Source: Bryobacterales bacterium
GTDB taxonomy: Bacteria; Acidobacteriota; Terriglobia; Bryobacterales; Bryobacteraceae
Length of the DNA: 34,665 nt
Reading direction: 5' to 3'
NCBI GenBank assembly: GCA_003136575.1
Contig: PLEX01000133.1
Coordinates: 138-34,802 of the forward strand
The notes below the pieces were generated by a model. That model saw nothing but the letters and a program-made list of their open reading frames with translations, did not search any database and was not told the DNA's origin. The translations under genes and the position numbers were made by a program. Shown here piece by piece: positions 25,009 through 33,637 of this stretch (position 1 is the stretch's first letter; every line of letters begins with the position of its first letter).

Positions 25009-25707
25009 GCGCATGCCGAAGGAACTGGCACCCCAGATATCGGCGACGGCATCGTCGCCGATATGGACGATGTGTTGCGGCGAGAGATTCAGTTTTTCGA
25101 GCAGGGCGCGGAACATGGCGGGATGGGGCTTACAGAAACCGATGTTTTCGGAGAGAATTGTGGCGTCGAACAGGCCTTCGAGGCCGGATTTGCTGAGCAG
25201 ATTCCCGATGGCGCTGGCATGGCTGAGATTTGAGAGTAGCGCTACCCGGAAGCCTGCCGTGCGGAGAGCGCGGAGGACTTCCAGTGCCCCAGGGCAGGCA
25301 TGAATGGAGGCCGCGATGGCTTCCATCTGGATGTCGCAGAGGCGGGCGGCGAGAATTTCCGGATGGGTATATCGGGGGGCACCCAGGCCACTGAGAACGG
25401 CTTCGAAAAGGAACTGGTCGGGTATTTCGCGGCATTGTTCGGGGGGGAAAGGGGGCCGGACGGGCTGCGAGGCGAGGGTGTTGAGGATTTCGATGCGGGT
25501 GGCGGCGGGGTACTCGGGGGCAAGGGCGTCGGCGAGAAGTGGAAGCGTGGAACGGTGGTTGGCGCCGTTGAAGTTCAGGTGCGGAAGGCGCGCGGGGTCG
25601 ACGGAGACGAGGGTGTCGAAAAGGTCGAAGGAGACGGCCCGGACGACGCCCGAGGCCAACTGGTGTCTGAGGCCATCCAAGGGATCACTGCGGTTCGAGC
25701 CTGACAC
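24907..25707 (-). CDS. HAD-superfamily hydrolase
   Basis: A 266-aa protein started by GTG at 25707. All HAD motifs are present: SFDLFDTL (motif I, nucleophile Asp28 and Asp30/31), ALLSNLS (II), CKPHPAMF (III, Lys) and HIGDDAVADIWGA (IV, the double Asp). The cap inserts between I and II, so it resembles the beta-phosphoglucomutase/phosphatase subfamily. It hydrolyses a phosphate ester or a C-Cl bond in the cytoplasm; the substrate is unknown. It lies convergent to the peptide operon, overlapping the end of its last gene by 102 nt, so co-regulation is unproven. Confidence 0.88.
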   Translation of the reverse strand: MSGSNRSDPLDGLRHQLASGVVRAVSFDLFDTLVSVDPARLPHLNFNGANHRSTLPLLADALAPEYPAATRIEILNTLASQPVRPPFPPEQCREIPDQFLFEAVLSGLGAPRYTHPEILAARLCDIQMEAIAASIHACPGALEVLRALRTAGFRVALLSNLSHASAIGNLLSKSGLEGLFDATILSENIGFCKPHPAMFRALLEKLNLSPQHIVHIGDDAVADIWGASSFGMRSIWLSPAARPYPAGRHQPTWTISDLRQLRPHIP

Positions 25708-25982
25708 GGAGCCATTATAGATGAGGCTTGCCAGGTCGTTGAGGGATTGTTGGACAGAATTGAATACGCGATGCGCGGTGCTTTGAGTTAGCGGATGCCC
25801 GGGCGGGGGGCATTAACGCACGGAGAATTCCGCATTTTCATCGTGTTCAATTCGCTGGATGAATATTGCCCGGCGCCCGTCGGCGGCCATCGAGATTACG
25901 ACGGAGGGTGGACTGGTACAGCACAACCAGCGGAATCGGCGGTTGGGGCGGCCAGCGTGCGGCGCCGATGAGGAGCGGCGTT

Positions 25983-26486
25983 ATGCTGGGGATAATGCGC
26001 GTATTCATTGCCGGTTTCACTTTCTCGCTATTTACGGTCGCTCTGTTTGCCCAGCAGTCGTCCACTTCACTTCAGACCTTTGCATCGTCCGCCGATGTCA
26101 CGGCCCTGATTGCGAAGGCGAAGGCCGAGCGTAAAGAGGGTCAGGCAAATGTGATCGAGAAGATCCTTCAGTTCGCTCCATACTCGGCGAACCTGGAGTA
26201 TCGTCCGATCGCGGGTTCGGCGTCGGTGCACGAGAAAGAAGCGGAGATGATGTACGTGATCGACGGCTCCGGGACGCTTGTGACCGGAGGCAAACTGGTG
26301 GGCGAGACTCGCACCAATGCGACTAATTTATCGGGAACCGCGATTCAGGGCGGGGAAGCGCGGAAGGTGTCGAAGGGAGATTTTATCGTCGTCCCCGAGG
26401 GTACGCCGCACCAGATCGCCGCCGTGGATGGCGCGCTCGTGCTGATGACGATCAAGGTGCCTCGGGGTGGGGCTGGGGCACCTTAA
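25983..26486 (+). CDS. Small exported cupin protein
   Basis: A 167-aa protein from ATG 25983, with GAGGAG at 25971-25976 directly upstream; the open frame starts at 25866 but the extra residues precede the signal peptide MLGIMRVFIAGFTFSLFTVALFAQ. The cupin fold shows motif 1 (SASVHEKEAEMMYVIDGSG) and motif 2 (KGDFIVVPEGTPHQI), with His and Glu ligands of a metal site. Enzymatic role unknown; exported cupins in acidobacteria are mostly uncharacterised. It stands alone between two minus-strand genes, with 275 bp of non-coding DNA upstream. Confidence 0.82.
   Translation: MLGIMRVFIAGFTFSLFTVALFAQQSSTSLQTFASSADVTALIAKAKAERKEGQANVIEKILQFAPYSANLEYRPIAGSASVHEKEAEMMYVIDGSGTLVTGGKLVGETRTNATNLSGTAIQGGEARKVSKGDFIVVPEGTPHQIAAVDGALVLMTIKVPRGGAGAP
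26454..26484 (+). terminator. Hairpin at the cupin stop codon
   Basis: Arms AAGGTGCC (26454-26461) and GGCACCTT (26477-26484) with a G-rich 15-nt loop end on the stop codon. It lies between convergent genes and could end both transcripts. Confidence 0.4.
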
Positions 26487-26515
26487 CCGCATCGCGAGAT
26501 TGTTCATTTCGCGCT

Positions 26516-27148
26516 TCACTCCTTGAGGAATAGTTCGGCGTCCGAGCGGCGGACGTAGTTGGCTTCGATGGATGCCGGGTCGCACAGGTCGCCTGCGAGG
26601 CAACGGTCGATCGCCAGCCGGGCAATCGCCGCGGCGAGTTCTGGCGGGGCTGCGGTGAACGGCCGGCCTGGATCGAATCCGGCGGAAATGAATTCAACCG
26701 GCCGGGTGCCCACCAATTCGAGAAATGCCTGGACCTTCAGCACCGACGCGGGGACGACTTCATGGCCCTCCCGATCCAGCACGGCGGCAAACACTTCACC
26801 GCGTCGTGCATCGATGATGGGCGCGCGAAGATCGGCGCTTCCGAATTGCTCCAGTGCCTCCAGATTCGATATGCCGATGGCGGGTTTGCCGGCCACTTCC
26901 GCCAGTCCCTTGATTGCCGCCAGTCCGATGCGCACGCCGGTGAATGAGCCTGGCCCGCTTGCGGCGGCATAGAGTTCGATATCGGCAAGCCGGACCTGAC
27001 AGCACGCGAGCAACGCCTCGATCTCCCCAAACAGCGTCTGTGCGAAGCCGCCGGGCGCGCACAGGCGGATTTCCTCACGAATTCCGTTCCGATCGGCCAG
27101 AGCGATGCTGCCGATTTCGGCGGCGGTATCCACTGCGAGAGTGAGCAT
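26516..27148 (-). CDS. tsaB: tRNA threonylcarbamoyladenosine biosynthesis protein TsaB
   Basis: A 210-aa protein of the TsaB/YeaZ family, the dimer partner of TsaD in making t6A37 on ANN-decoding tRNAs. The signature YAAASGPGSFTGVRIGLAAI and the opening LAVDTA, plus NLEALEQ and PIIDARRGEVFAAV, are diagnostic. TsaB lacks the metal-binding His pair of TsaD, as here. It starts immediately after the upstream stop (TAAATG), so translation follows from the glycoside-hydrolase-like gene: an unusual pairing of a housekeeping gene with secreted-sugar genes. Confidence 0.93.
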   Translation of the reverse strand: MLTLAVDTAAEIGSIALADRNGIREEIRLCAPGGFAQTLFGEIEALLACCQVRLADIELYAAASGPGSFTGVRIGLAAIKGLAEVAGKPAIGISNLEALEQFGSADLRAPIIDARRGEVFAAVLDREGHEVVPASVLKVQAFLELVGTRPVEFISAGFDPGRPFTAAPPELAAAIARLAIDRCLAGDLCDPASIEANYVRRSDAELFLKE

Positions 27149-28915
27149 TTATCTGGTCAGCGTGTAATTGCGGTCCAGCGTGTAGACTTTGCCGAGGCCG
27201 TTCATGCCATAGAGTCGCACGTGAAACGCGGCGGGGTATTCGTTTGCGATATTGGCGGGGATGCGGAAAGTTCCGTTCGCGCCCGTGGCGATCACACGAT
27301 AACCCTGTCCCGATGCCGCGATTTCGCCGGTCCACAACCACGACATATGCTGGAGCGCTTTTGACTGGCGCTTCAGCTTCACGCCGAATTGGGCGGGCCT
27401 GGCGATAGAGAGATTGTCGGCATCGGGGCCGGTGATATCGAAAGGAATTTTCCCGGGATCGACCTCGATGTCCTGCAGCTTGAGCTCTTCGTCGCGCGAA
27501 ACGAACTTGACGCTTTTTAACATGCTCGCCTTGACGCCTTCGCGGGAGATGTGCAGAATCCAGTCGTGCGCAGGATTGGGCGGCGTGGCAACACAGGTTT
27601 CGCCCTTGCAGGGGTCTTTGATTTTTGTGTGCGCGCCGGTGGCCGGGTCGATCCACTCGGCGTCGTAGCCATGCTTTTCGACGGTCACGGTTACCGGTCC
27701 CGGATTCTCAACGTAGATGGCGTACTCAACGCCTTCCAGTTGGAAGCCCCGCCCGTTATCGACGTCGAAGAACGGCTCCAGTTCCCAATGCCTGGTCGAT
27801 TGCATGAACTCGTACCAGGCCTTCATGGCCGCGGACGCCGGCCCCTCAATCGCGGCGGGTATCGAGGCGAGCGGGTACTGGCCGTTCATAGTGGCGTTCC
27901 AGAGATGATGGCGGAAGGCTTCGGCCGTCGTGTCGGCCGCGCTGAAATTATTCACAGCCGGAAAAGGATATAGCTGCTGCTCGATGCCATCGACCGCGTC
28001 ATCGGAGGTCTGGTACGAGCGGATGTGCATCCAACTGTCTTCGGGCTTGCCGTCGAAGAGCGCCGCCGACGTAGCCAGTGTGCGCGACGTACTTTCGTGT
28101 TTGTACGGGTCGAACGACGCGATGTAGTCGGCGATTTCCTTCACCAGCGCGCGGCCGTCAGGGTAGTTCTCCCATGCTTCCGTGCCTGCCCAGACAACAT
28201 CGAACGCGGCGAGGCGCGACAGCGCGTAAGTGAACCAGGTTCGGCGGTCGGCGGCAGTCGGCAGAAGACGCGTCAGCAGGTCGGGGCCGAAAAAGGCCAG
28301 GTCAATCATGATGCCGTGCTGATTGGCGTAAGCGAATTTCTCTTCGGCGGCGCGGAAAAATTCAGGCGTTCGGAACTGCGAGGCGGCGGATTGGTCCACC
28401 AGCGTGACAGCCAGATGGTTGAAATGCTGCAGGGCGCGCGCGTCGACGAGGGCTTTCCATCGGCTCATATCCATGGACGGAAAGTCCGGGACTAAGGCAC
28501 CCATATACAAGTACGGAGTAAGGACGATCCGGTCGATCAGGGCGAAATGGTGTAGGTTGGCGGGCCGCAACGATCCGAGATGGTCCGCCGGGTCTGGCGT
28601 CACGGTCAGTTCCCCTTGTTTTCCCGAGAAACCGGAGGCCGGGCCGGTGCCAGTGAGCCGGAACGTGTGGGTTCCGGTTTCGAGCGGCGAATAGCGGATG
28701 ATCCACTTGCCGCCGCCGTCCCAAAACGCGTGCGCGAGGAATGTGCTGGCGCGGGGCGAGCGGAATTCTGCGTAGAGATTCAGTGGTTTGTCCGATGGCG
28801 CCGATGGGATATCGAAGACAAGATCGCAGGTGGAATACGCGGGCGTGGGCGGACAAATGGTTTGGGCCGATGCGGCAACGCAGAACCCGAGAGCGGCCAG
28901 CAGGCGAGCCAACAT
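27149..28915 (-). CDS. Secreted DUF5060-type putative glycoside hydrolase
   Basis: A 588-aa protein; signal peptide MLARLLAALGFCVAASAQ. Residues ~20-110 are a DUF5060-like N-terminal beta-sandwich (LYAEFRSPRASTFLAHAFWD, YSPLETGTHTFRLTG). The centre (~125-400) looks like a (beta/alpha)8 barrel of the DUF4038/GH type (LDARALQHFN-type strands, HGIMIDLAFFGPDLL, ATWFTYALSRLAAFDVVWAG). Catalytic Glu/Asp residues are not certain from sequence alone. The C-terminus has beta-rich putative collagen-binding-type strands. It lies 33 bp downstream of the SDR gene in a minus-strand operon. Substrate unknown; location secreted. Confidence 0.78.
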   Translation of the reverse strand: MLARLLAALGFCVAASAQTICPPTPAYSTCDLVFDIPSAPSDKPLNLYAEFRSPRASTFLAHAFWDGGGKWIIRYSPLETGTHTFRLTGTGPASGFSGKQGELTVTPDPADHLGSLRPANLHHFALIDRIVLTPYLYMGALVPDFPSMDMSRWKALVDARALQHFNHLAVTLVDQSAASQFRTPEFFRAAEEKFAYANQHGIMIDLAFFGPDLLTRLLPTAADRRTWFTYALSRLAAFDVVWAGTEAWENYPDGRALVKEIADYIASFDPYKHESTSRTLATSAALFDGKPEDSWMHIRSYQTSDDAVDGIEQQLYPFPAVNNFSAADTTAEAFRHHLWNATMNGQYPLASIPAAIEGPASAAMKAWYEFMQSTRHWELEPFFDVDNGRGFQLEGVEYAIYVENPGPVTVTVEKHGYDAEWIDPATGAHTKIKDPCKGETCVATPPNPAHDWILHISREGVKASMLKSVKFVSRDEELKLQDIEVDPGKIPFDITGPDADNLSIARPAQFGVKLKRQSKALQHMSWLWTGEIAASGQGYRVIATGANGTFRIPANIANEYPAAFHVRLYGMNGLGKVYTLDRNYTLTR

Positions 28916-28948
28916 AGTTACTATTTTACGAAGGAGGTCACGCGGCGT

Positions 28949-29899
28949 TCACGCGCGATTCCGCGTGCTTCGGTACCAATCGAGCGTCGCGCGAAGGCCC
29001 GCTTCAAAGCTCACTTGCGGAGAGTGACCGAGTTCGCGAACGGCCGCGGTTGTGTCGGCCTGAGAATCCCGAACGTCGCCGGGACGCGGCGGGCCGTATA
29101 TCGGCGGAATCGCGACGCCTTCGAACTTCTGCAGCAGATCCCATGCCTGATTCAGCGTAATGCGCCCGCCGTTGCCCGCGTTGAAAACTTTGCCGGACAC
29201 GCTCGCCGGAGCTTCGGCGGCGCGCAGGTTCAGACCGACAACGTCCTCCACGTAAGTAAAGTCGCGGGACGTTTCGCCGTCGCCGAAGATAGTGGGAGTC
29301 CGGCGGTCCAGAATGGCGGAAATGAAGAGGGAAAGAACGCCGGAATACTGGCTCGTCGGGTCCTGACGCGGGCCGAATACGTTGAAGTAGCGCAGGCTGA
29401 CGGTTTCGAGTCCGAAACACGAAGCCCACACCGACATGTAGTATTCGCCCATCAGTTTCTGCGCTGCGTAAGGCGACTTCGGCGCGGTCGCCATGGTTTC
29501 GACCTTCGGAAGCACAGGCGTATCGCCGTAGGCGGAAGACGACGCGGCGTAGATCACGCGGCGAACGCCCGCGTCTTTTGCGGCACGCAGCAGGTTGAAG
29601 GTACCGTTGATGTTGACGTCGTGCGATGGTACGGGTTCGGCGATCGAGCGCGGTACGGAAGGAATCGCCGCCTCATGGAACACCACGTCGATGCCTGCCA
29701 TCGTCTTTCGCAGCGCGTCGTAATCGCGGATATCGACGCGATGAAAGTCGATTGCGCCGCAGACTTCGTCCAGATTACGCTCGTAACCGGTCAGCAGACT
29801 ATCGACGACGGCCACGCGCGACGCGCCTTTTGCCAGCAGTCCCCGCACCAGCGCGGAACCGATGAAACCGGCGCCGCCGGTTACCAGGAAATTACTCAT
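28949..29899 (-). CDS. NAD-dependent sugar epimerase/dehydratase (SDR, UDP-sugar 4-epimerase-like)
   Basis: A 316-aa extended SDR: GGAGFIG NAD-binding motif (residues 8-14), the SSSAYGD stretch, catalytic Tyr144-x3-Lys148 (PYAAQK), RYFNVFGPRQDP and FGDGETSRDFTYVEDVV, which match UDP-N-acetylglucosamine 4-epimerase-type enzymes (WbpP/Gne). It interconverts nucleotide sugars in the cytoplasm. It follows the isomerase gene with a 4-bp ATGA overlap. The exact sugar cannot be told from the sequence. Confidence 0.88.
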   Translation of the reverse strand: MSNFLVTGGAGFIGSALVRGLLAKGASRVAVVDSLLTGYERNLDEVCGAIDFHRVDIRDYDALRKTMAGIDVVFHEAAIPSVPRSIAEPVPSHDVNINGTFNLLRAAKDAGVRRVIYAASSSAYGDTPVLPKVETMATAPKSPYAAQKLMGEYYMSVWASCFGLETVSLRYFNVFGPRQDPTSQYSGVLSLFISAILDRRTPTIFGDGETSRDFTYVEDVVGLNLRAAEAPASVSGKVFNAGNGGRITLNQAWDLLQKFEGVAIPPIYGPPRPGDVRDSQADTTAAVRELGHSPQVSFEAGLRATLDWYRSTRNRA

Positions 29900-30774
29900 T
29901 CTGAGAGACGCCCCGAAGCCGACGCCGCTTTCTTCATGTGTTCGAGCGATTCGCTGGCGATCGTTTCGGCGCCGGCCGCGAAATCGAACGCTTCCACGGA
30001 AACCCAGCCCTTGTACGCCAGCTTCCTTAAGATAGCAAATATGGGCGCAAAATCGTAATTTGCCGTGCCCGGGTGACCGCCGTTCATTTCGTTGAGATGA
30101 ATGTGGCGAATCAGATCGTAGTGGCTCTCGATGAGTTGGGCGTGCGGCTCGGTCTCATCCTCGGCGTTATGGGTGTCGAACATGGTTTTCACCGCGGGAC
30201 TGTTAATTTCGCGGACGACGGCGACGGCCTCTTCGAGAGTGTGGATCACGTCGCTTTGGGAGTGCGGGAGAGCTTCGACGAGGATGGTGACGCCGCGATC
30301 TTCGGCATGTCCGGCAATTCCGGCGAGTCCGGCGACGTAGTTGCGGACGGCTTGGGCCGCCGTAATTCCGCCGGTCGATGAACGCTGCTTCGGAGAGCCA
30401 AAGACCATGATCCCGTGCGAATCGTCCGCACCGCCATCAGGCGAGAGATCCGCACAGAGATCGATGAGTCCTCTCACGTATTGCCAGCTTCGCTCCCTGA
30501 GCGCGAGATCGGGCGTGGTGACGTGGATGGGAAAGGGAACGACCAGGAGCCAGTGCAGACCGACGAAATCAAGCCCTTCGCCGACGATGATGTCGCGCAG
30601 TTCCCGGCGTTGGGCGGCGCGTAGCGCGAGGGGATCGTCTCCGAGGGTGAACGGGGCCAGTTCGATACCGGTGTAGCCGACAGTGCGTAAAGTCCGGCAG
30701 ACTTCGGTAAAGGGCCGGCGTTCGAAGGCTTCGTTGCACATGGCGAAGCGGAATGGATAAGGCATCTTTTTCAT
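29896..30774 (-). CDS. Sugar phosphate isomerase/epimerase (xylose isomerase-like TIM barrel)
   Basis: A 292-aa protein of the AP-endonuclease-2/D-tagatose 3-epimerase superfamily. Metal ligands align as Glu167 (ILVEALPH), Asp200 (MFDTHN), His226 (HIHLNEMN) and Glu261 (SVEAFDF). It catalyses isomerisation or epimerisation of a ketose or polyol, with the substrate unknown. First gene of the minus-strand operon isomerase, SDR, DUF5060 protein, tsaB; start ATG at 30774, with no strong ribosome binding site seen. Together with the epimerase and the secreted hydrolase, it suggests processing of an external sugar. Confidence 0.87.
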   Translation of the reverse strand: MKKMPYPFRFAMCNEAFERRPFTEVCRTLRTVGYTGIELAPFTLGDDPLALRAAQRRELRDIIVGEGLDFVGLHWLLVVPFPIHVTTPDLALRERSWQYVRGLIDLCADLSPDGGADDSHGIMVFGSPKQRSSTGGITAAQAVRNYVAGLAGIAGHAEDRGVTILVEALPHSQSDVIHTLEEAVAVVREINSPAVKTMFDTHNAEDETEPHAQLIESHYDLIRHIHLNEMNGGHPGTANYDFAPIFAILRKLAYKGWVSVEAFDFAAGAETIASESLEHMKKAASASGRLSE

Positions 30775-31279
30775 TATGGCGGCAGGTGCGCGATTATCGG
30801 CCGGACGCGAGGTGCCGCACGCGTGAGTGGGGTTAGTGGGGGGGGTAGTGGGCGCGGTGATCGCGAGATTCGCAGGCGAAAAGGCTGGCGAGAGGCGCGG
30901 CAGAGTGAGCGGGTGCGTCGGCGTTGGCGAAGTGTTGGGGACCCGCGTGATCCGGGTCCTTCATGGCGCGCGGGCTGGCGCGGGCCGGGAGTGCCGTCGT
31001 TCCGGAGATATTTGGTTTGCAAGAGCAATCGGTGGCCGGCGGCGGCGCGGCCTTCTGATCGCAGTCGAGCACACGCCGCAGCCAGCTTTGCCGGCTGGGG
31101 CTGCAAGTCATGGATAGCGACTCTAATAAAGTCTTCACTTTGTCGCTGATGCGACGAGCGAACCGACGAAGTCCCGAAACACGACCACACGGGCCAACAG
31201 GAACGCTGAAAAAGCTTGTAATGATCCCGATTTCTGCGACGATCCTTCGACTGCGATCGTATGGAAGGAGGGTATTTTC
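30775..31279. other. Gene-free region
   Basis: No ORF here looks genuine; the minus-strand frames are Pro/Arg-rich with no domain. It must carry the isomerase promoter. A perfect 7-bp hairpin, GGACCCG/CGGGTCC with a 7-nt loop, sits at 30939-30959 within a GC-rich stretch typical of acidobacterial intergenic palindromes. Confidence 0.5.
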
Positions 31280-31438
31280 GTGGAAAAAGAAACCGTCATC
31301 ACGCGCACGCCGACGCCACCACCGGCGCAGACGCGCACGGAAACGCCCGTCCGGACGCTGCCGATCGATGAAGCCAAGAAGCTTATTCGCAAGACCAGCA
31401 AGCAGCACGCTGAGTTGTTCCGTCTTCTGGCTAAATGA
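31280..31438 (+). CDS. Putative antitoxin of a Doc-type toxin-antitoxin pair
   Basis: A 52-aa ORF from GTG at 31280 with a strong ribosome binding site (GGAGGG at 31267-31272, 7-nt spacing). The N-half is Thr/Pro-rich (TRTPTPPPAQTRTETP) and the C-terminal helix is LPIDEAKKLIRKTSKQHAEL. The TGA overlaps the toxin ATG (ATGA), the usual antitoxin-toxin coupling. I do not recognise the sequence family; the role is inferred from the overlap with a Doc toxin. It is too short for most gene finders. Confidence 0.65.
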   Translation: MEKETVITRTPTPPPAQTRTETPVRTLPIDEAKKLIRKTSKQHAELFRLLAK

Positions 31439-31630
31439 GCCCCGGCATTGAGCCGAGGTTTCTTACACGCGCAACCGTCGAAGCCATTCACGAAGAGCAG
31501 ATCGATACATACGGCGGTCTGCATGGTGTTCGCGATGAAAACACGCTGGAGTCGGCTATTGCGGCAGCGCAGAACGTGTATCTCTACGGTGGCGGCGACA
31601 TGTATGAAGTCGCAGCCGCCTATGCATATC
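31435..31630 (+). pseudogene. Doc/Fic-type death-on-curing toxin, truncated by an insertion sequence
   Basis: The first 65 codons (from ATG 31435) match Doc toxins: FLTRATVEAIHEEQIDTYGG, HGVRDENTLESAIAAAQN, then MYEVAAAYAYHL. Doc proteins normally continue directly into HPFxDGNKR, the catalytic Fic motif. Here the IS left end begins at 31631 and the reading frame continues into IS sequence until 31749, so the catalytic motif is lost and the toxin is almost certainly inactive. The missing half is not found after the IS right end. Confidence 0.8.
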
Positions 31631-31658
31631 ATTTGGGTGTGGCTATTTTGGAACGACG
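31631..31658. repeat. Left terminal inverted repeat of the IS
   Basis: Begins ATTTGGGTGTGGCTATTTT and pairs with the right end (33610-33637) over 28 bp, with one mismatch (G/A at position 20). The transposase stop codon (31643-31645) lies inside it. Confidence 0.85.
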
Positions 31659-33099
31659 CTCCACGCCTCGGGATACAGACGTTTCTGATCCTGTTCGATG
31701 TGGAATTGCCAGTAGGTGTCGAAGTCTCCGGAGAGGTAGACAGCTCTGAGTTGGACGATGGCCTCGGCCATCGGCTCGGTCCAGCGCATGCCGGAGCGCT
31801 CCATCCGGTCTTTGATCAGGTTTTTGCAGGCGCCTTCGACCGGGCCACTGGCGATCGGCCAACCGTTGGCGAGGTATTCGTGGTAGCGCATGCGGGTGCG
31901 GTTCCGGTAAAGGTATTCGGTAACTCCCTCCAACGTTTTGCGTTTGGCTCCCGCGAGTGCGCGTTTGGTGATGCTTTGACGGAGCCCCTTAACAACCTGA
32001 CCCACACCGCCTTCCAGGATTCGCGAAGTACGGTCCATGACCCGGAGATCGGCCTCCAGGCTGCCTCGGCATGGAAGACATAAGCGGCCTTCCACAGTTT
32101 TTCCAGCGCGTGTATCAGGTCGAGGATCAGTGTGACCTTCAGCTTCCGGTCGACTCGAATCTGGAGCGCGCGCTCACCGTCGGTCAGGGCCACACGGGTT
32201 TTGGAAGCTGACGGATCGCTCCGTTCCATCTCCTCGGCTACCTCCTGAACGACGGCATCCTTGCCTTTGAGCAGACTCGCCCACACCCGTTTGTTCTCCG
32301 GGCGCGGCGGTGCCGGCGCATCCGCCGGAGTCGGGCGGGAGATGCGGAACAGGCTTTCGGCGACCTGTTGTGGGGTGCGCACCCAAGGCGCGCGGGTGAA
32401 GACAGTGGCGACCGTCGCCATGCGCTTCTTGTTGGCCTTCTGGCCTTTCGCCAGCCGCGATGTGGGTTGCGTGCCGGGTGGCTTGACCATGGGAATGCCC
32501 TTGCAATCGACGGCTGCCACCAGGATGGAGCCGGTGGCGGGCTCAGGCGAACGCTGCCGGTAAAAAGCGTCGAAGTCCTGCGCCACGTCGGGCAGGATCT
32601 GCTCCAGGCTGCCTTTGGAGACGGACACGCCGGTGAGGTCGGCTATGGTTTGGACCGAATCGAGGAAAGGATTCTGCACGGCGGCCTTGACCAGCCGTCG
32701 CTGGAGTTCGTAAGAGAACGAGCGGGCGGGCAGAGTCAGCGCCCGATCCAGAGGAAAGATACCGGGCATACCTGGGCGGGAGTAGCCCATGCGAACCAGT
32801 TCGACGGCTCCAAAGACGGTGGTGAGCGAGCGGGTGCCCAGCCGTCGGTGCGAGTACGCCACCACCTCGCCGTCCTGCCGCTGGAGGTACAGGGCGGGTC
32901 CCACATCTCCGTTGCCGCGCTGTTGCAGGTGTGCCTGGAGAAGCAGGCGTTGCACCTCGCGGCCTTTGATCTGCTGTTGGCACTCAATCTCGTGGAGGGG
33001 AAGTTGCAGGACTCTGCTGGAGGCCAGCCAGGACTGAAGAAGAGCGAACTCGACAGCGGCGGGTGTGGTCGGGGACGAAGCTGCGGTTGCGATTGTCAT
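31643..33099 (-). pseudogene. ISKra4-type transposase, frameshifted
   Basis: The N-terminal part (ATG 33099 to ~32067) holds HRRLGTRSLTTVFGAVEL, the first catalytic Asp in ILVAAVDCKGIPM and the second in ALTDGERALQIRV. The C-terminal part, in another frame (~32067 to stop 31643), holds MRYHEYLANGWPIASGPVEG with the catalytic Glu, then DRMERSGMRW. Reading FHAEGSLEADL across the junction needs one more base in the C-run at 32064-32065, so a one-base deletion splits the DDE enzyme. A sequencing error or a -1 frameshift site could also explain it, but no standard slippery heptamer is present. Confidence 0.82.
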
Positions 33100-33129
33100 A
33101 TTATTACGGTATTATTACCGTAATAATAT
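33098..33129. promoter_or_regulatory. 14-bp perfect inverted repeat at the divergent IS gene start
   Basis: Arms ATATTATTACGGTA (33098-33111) and TACCGTAATAATAT (33116-33129) flank a 4-nt centre. The AT-rich dyad includes the transposase ATG (33097-33099) and abuts the upstream region of the small gene, in an otherwise GC-rich element. It looks like an operator or shared promoter dyad. Confidence 0.65.
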
Positions 33130-33167
33130 GTCACGCCCCCGAACTTCGATCCTGCGCCCTGAACAGA

Positions 33168-33514
33168 GTGCCCGGACAGAACGCCACGCGCAGCGCTTCC
33201 AGGATTCTCAAACGGGGCCTCGATCAACTGGAGTACTTCTGCAAGGGAACGGTACTGAAGCGGATGATGAAGTGCGGTAAAGCCCAATGCGCGTGCGCAT
33301 CAGACCCAATAAGCGCCACGGGCCTTACTTCGAACTCACTTACAAGGCCAACGGGAAAACGGTCAACGTGAAGCTCTCGCCGGAAGCGGCTCCGCTTTAC
33401 AAGGCCGCTTCCCTCCAATATCGAAAACTGAAGACCCTGCTCAACCGCCTCGAAAAGCTCTCGCAAACCATCCTGCGGCAGCAGGCCAAACTGGCCCAAT
33501 CACCCCGCGAATGA
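33168..33514 (+). pseudogene. DUF6788-type IS accessory gene, frameshifted
   Basis: Frame 1 (possible GTG start at 33168) encodes RILKRGLDQLEYFCKGTVLK, then CGKAQCACASDP. Frame 2 continues with NKRHGPYFELTYKANGKTV and a helical tail (LLNRLEKLSQTILRQQAKL), ending at TGA 33514. Joining them needs one extra A in the run near 33305-33310. The CGKxxCxCA then HGPYY-like pattern is that of the small zinc-binding-like protein paired with ISKra4 transposases. Role in transposition unknown. Confidence 0.7.
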
Positions 33515-33609
33515 TCGCAAAAACAGGGGTTATCCCGATAACCCGGATCTAAGCGGCCGCCAACCACAGGCCAAAGCAGTCTAACTAGCTGATTTCGCGT
33601 AAGTTATTC

Positions 33610-33637
33610 GTCGTTCTAAAATAGCCACACCCAAATC
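33610..33637. repeat. Right terminal inverted repeat of the IS
   Basis: Complement of the left repeat with one mismatch over 28 bp; ends with the sequence ACACCCAAAT on the plus strand. Confidence 0.85.

Larger units (their letters stand above)
31631..33637. mobile_element. ISKra4-family-like insertion sequence (2007 bp)
   Basis: Bounded by 28-bp inverted repeats with one mismatch. It carries a transposase gene (minus) and a divergent small DUF6788-type gene (plus), the gene set of some ISKra4 members. It is inserted into a Doc toxin gene. I see no target-site duplication: ATATC to the left and CATTG to the right. Both genes have single-base frameshifts, so the element is probably inactive. 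Confidence 0.8.

Noticed and set aside
30774-31190. 138-aa minus-strand ORF upstream of the isomerase
   Set aside because: Pro/Arg-rich composition, no ribosome binding site, no recognisable motif.
32060-32070. Programmed frameshift in the transposase
   Set aside because: No standard slippery heptamer at the junction; a one-base loss or sequencing error is simpler, and the partner gene has a similar lesion.
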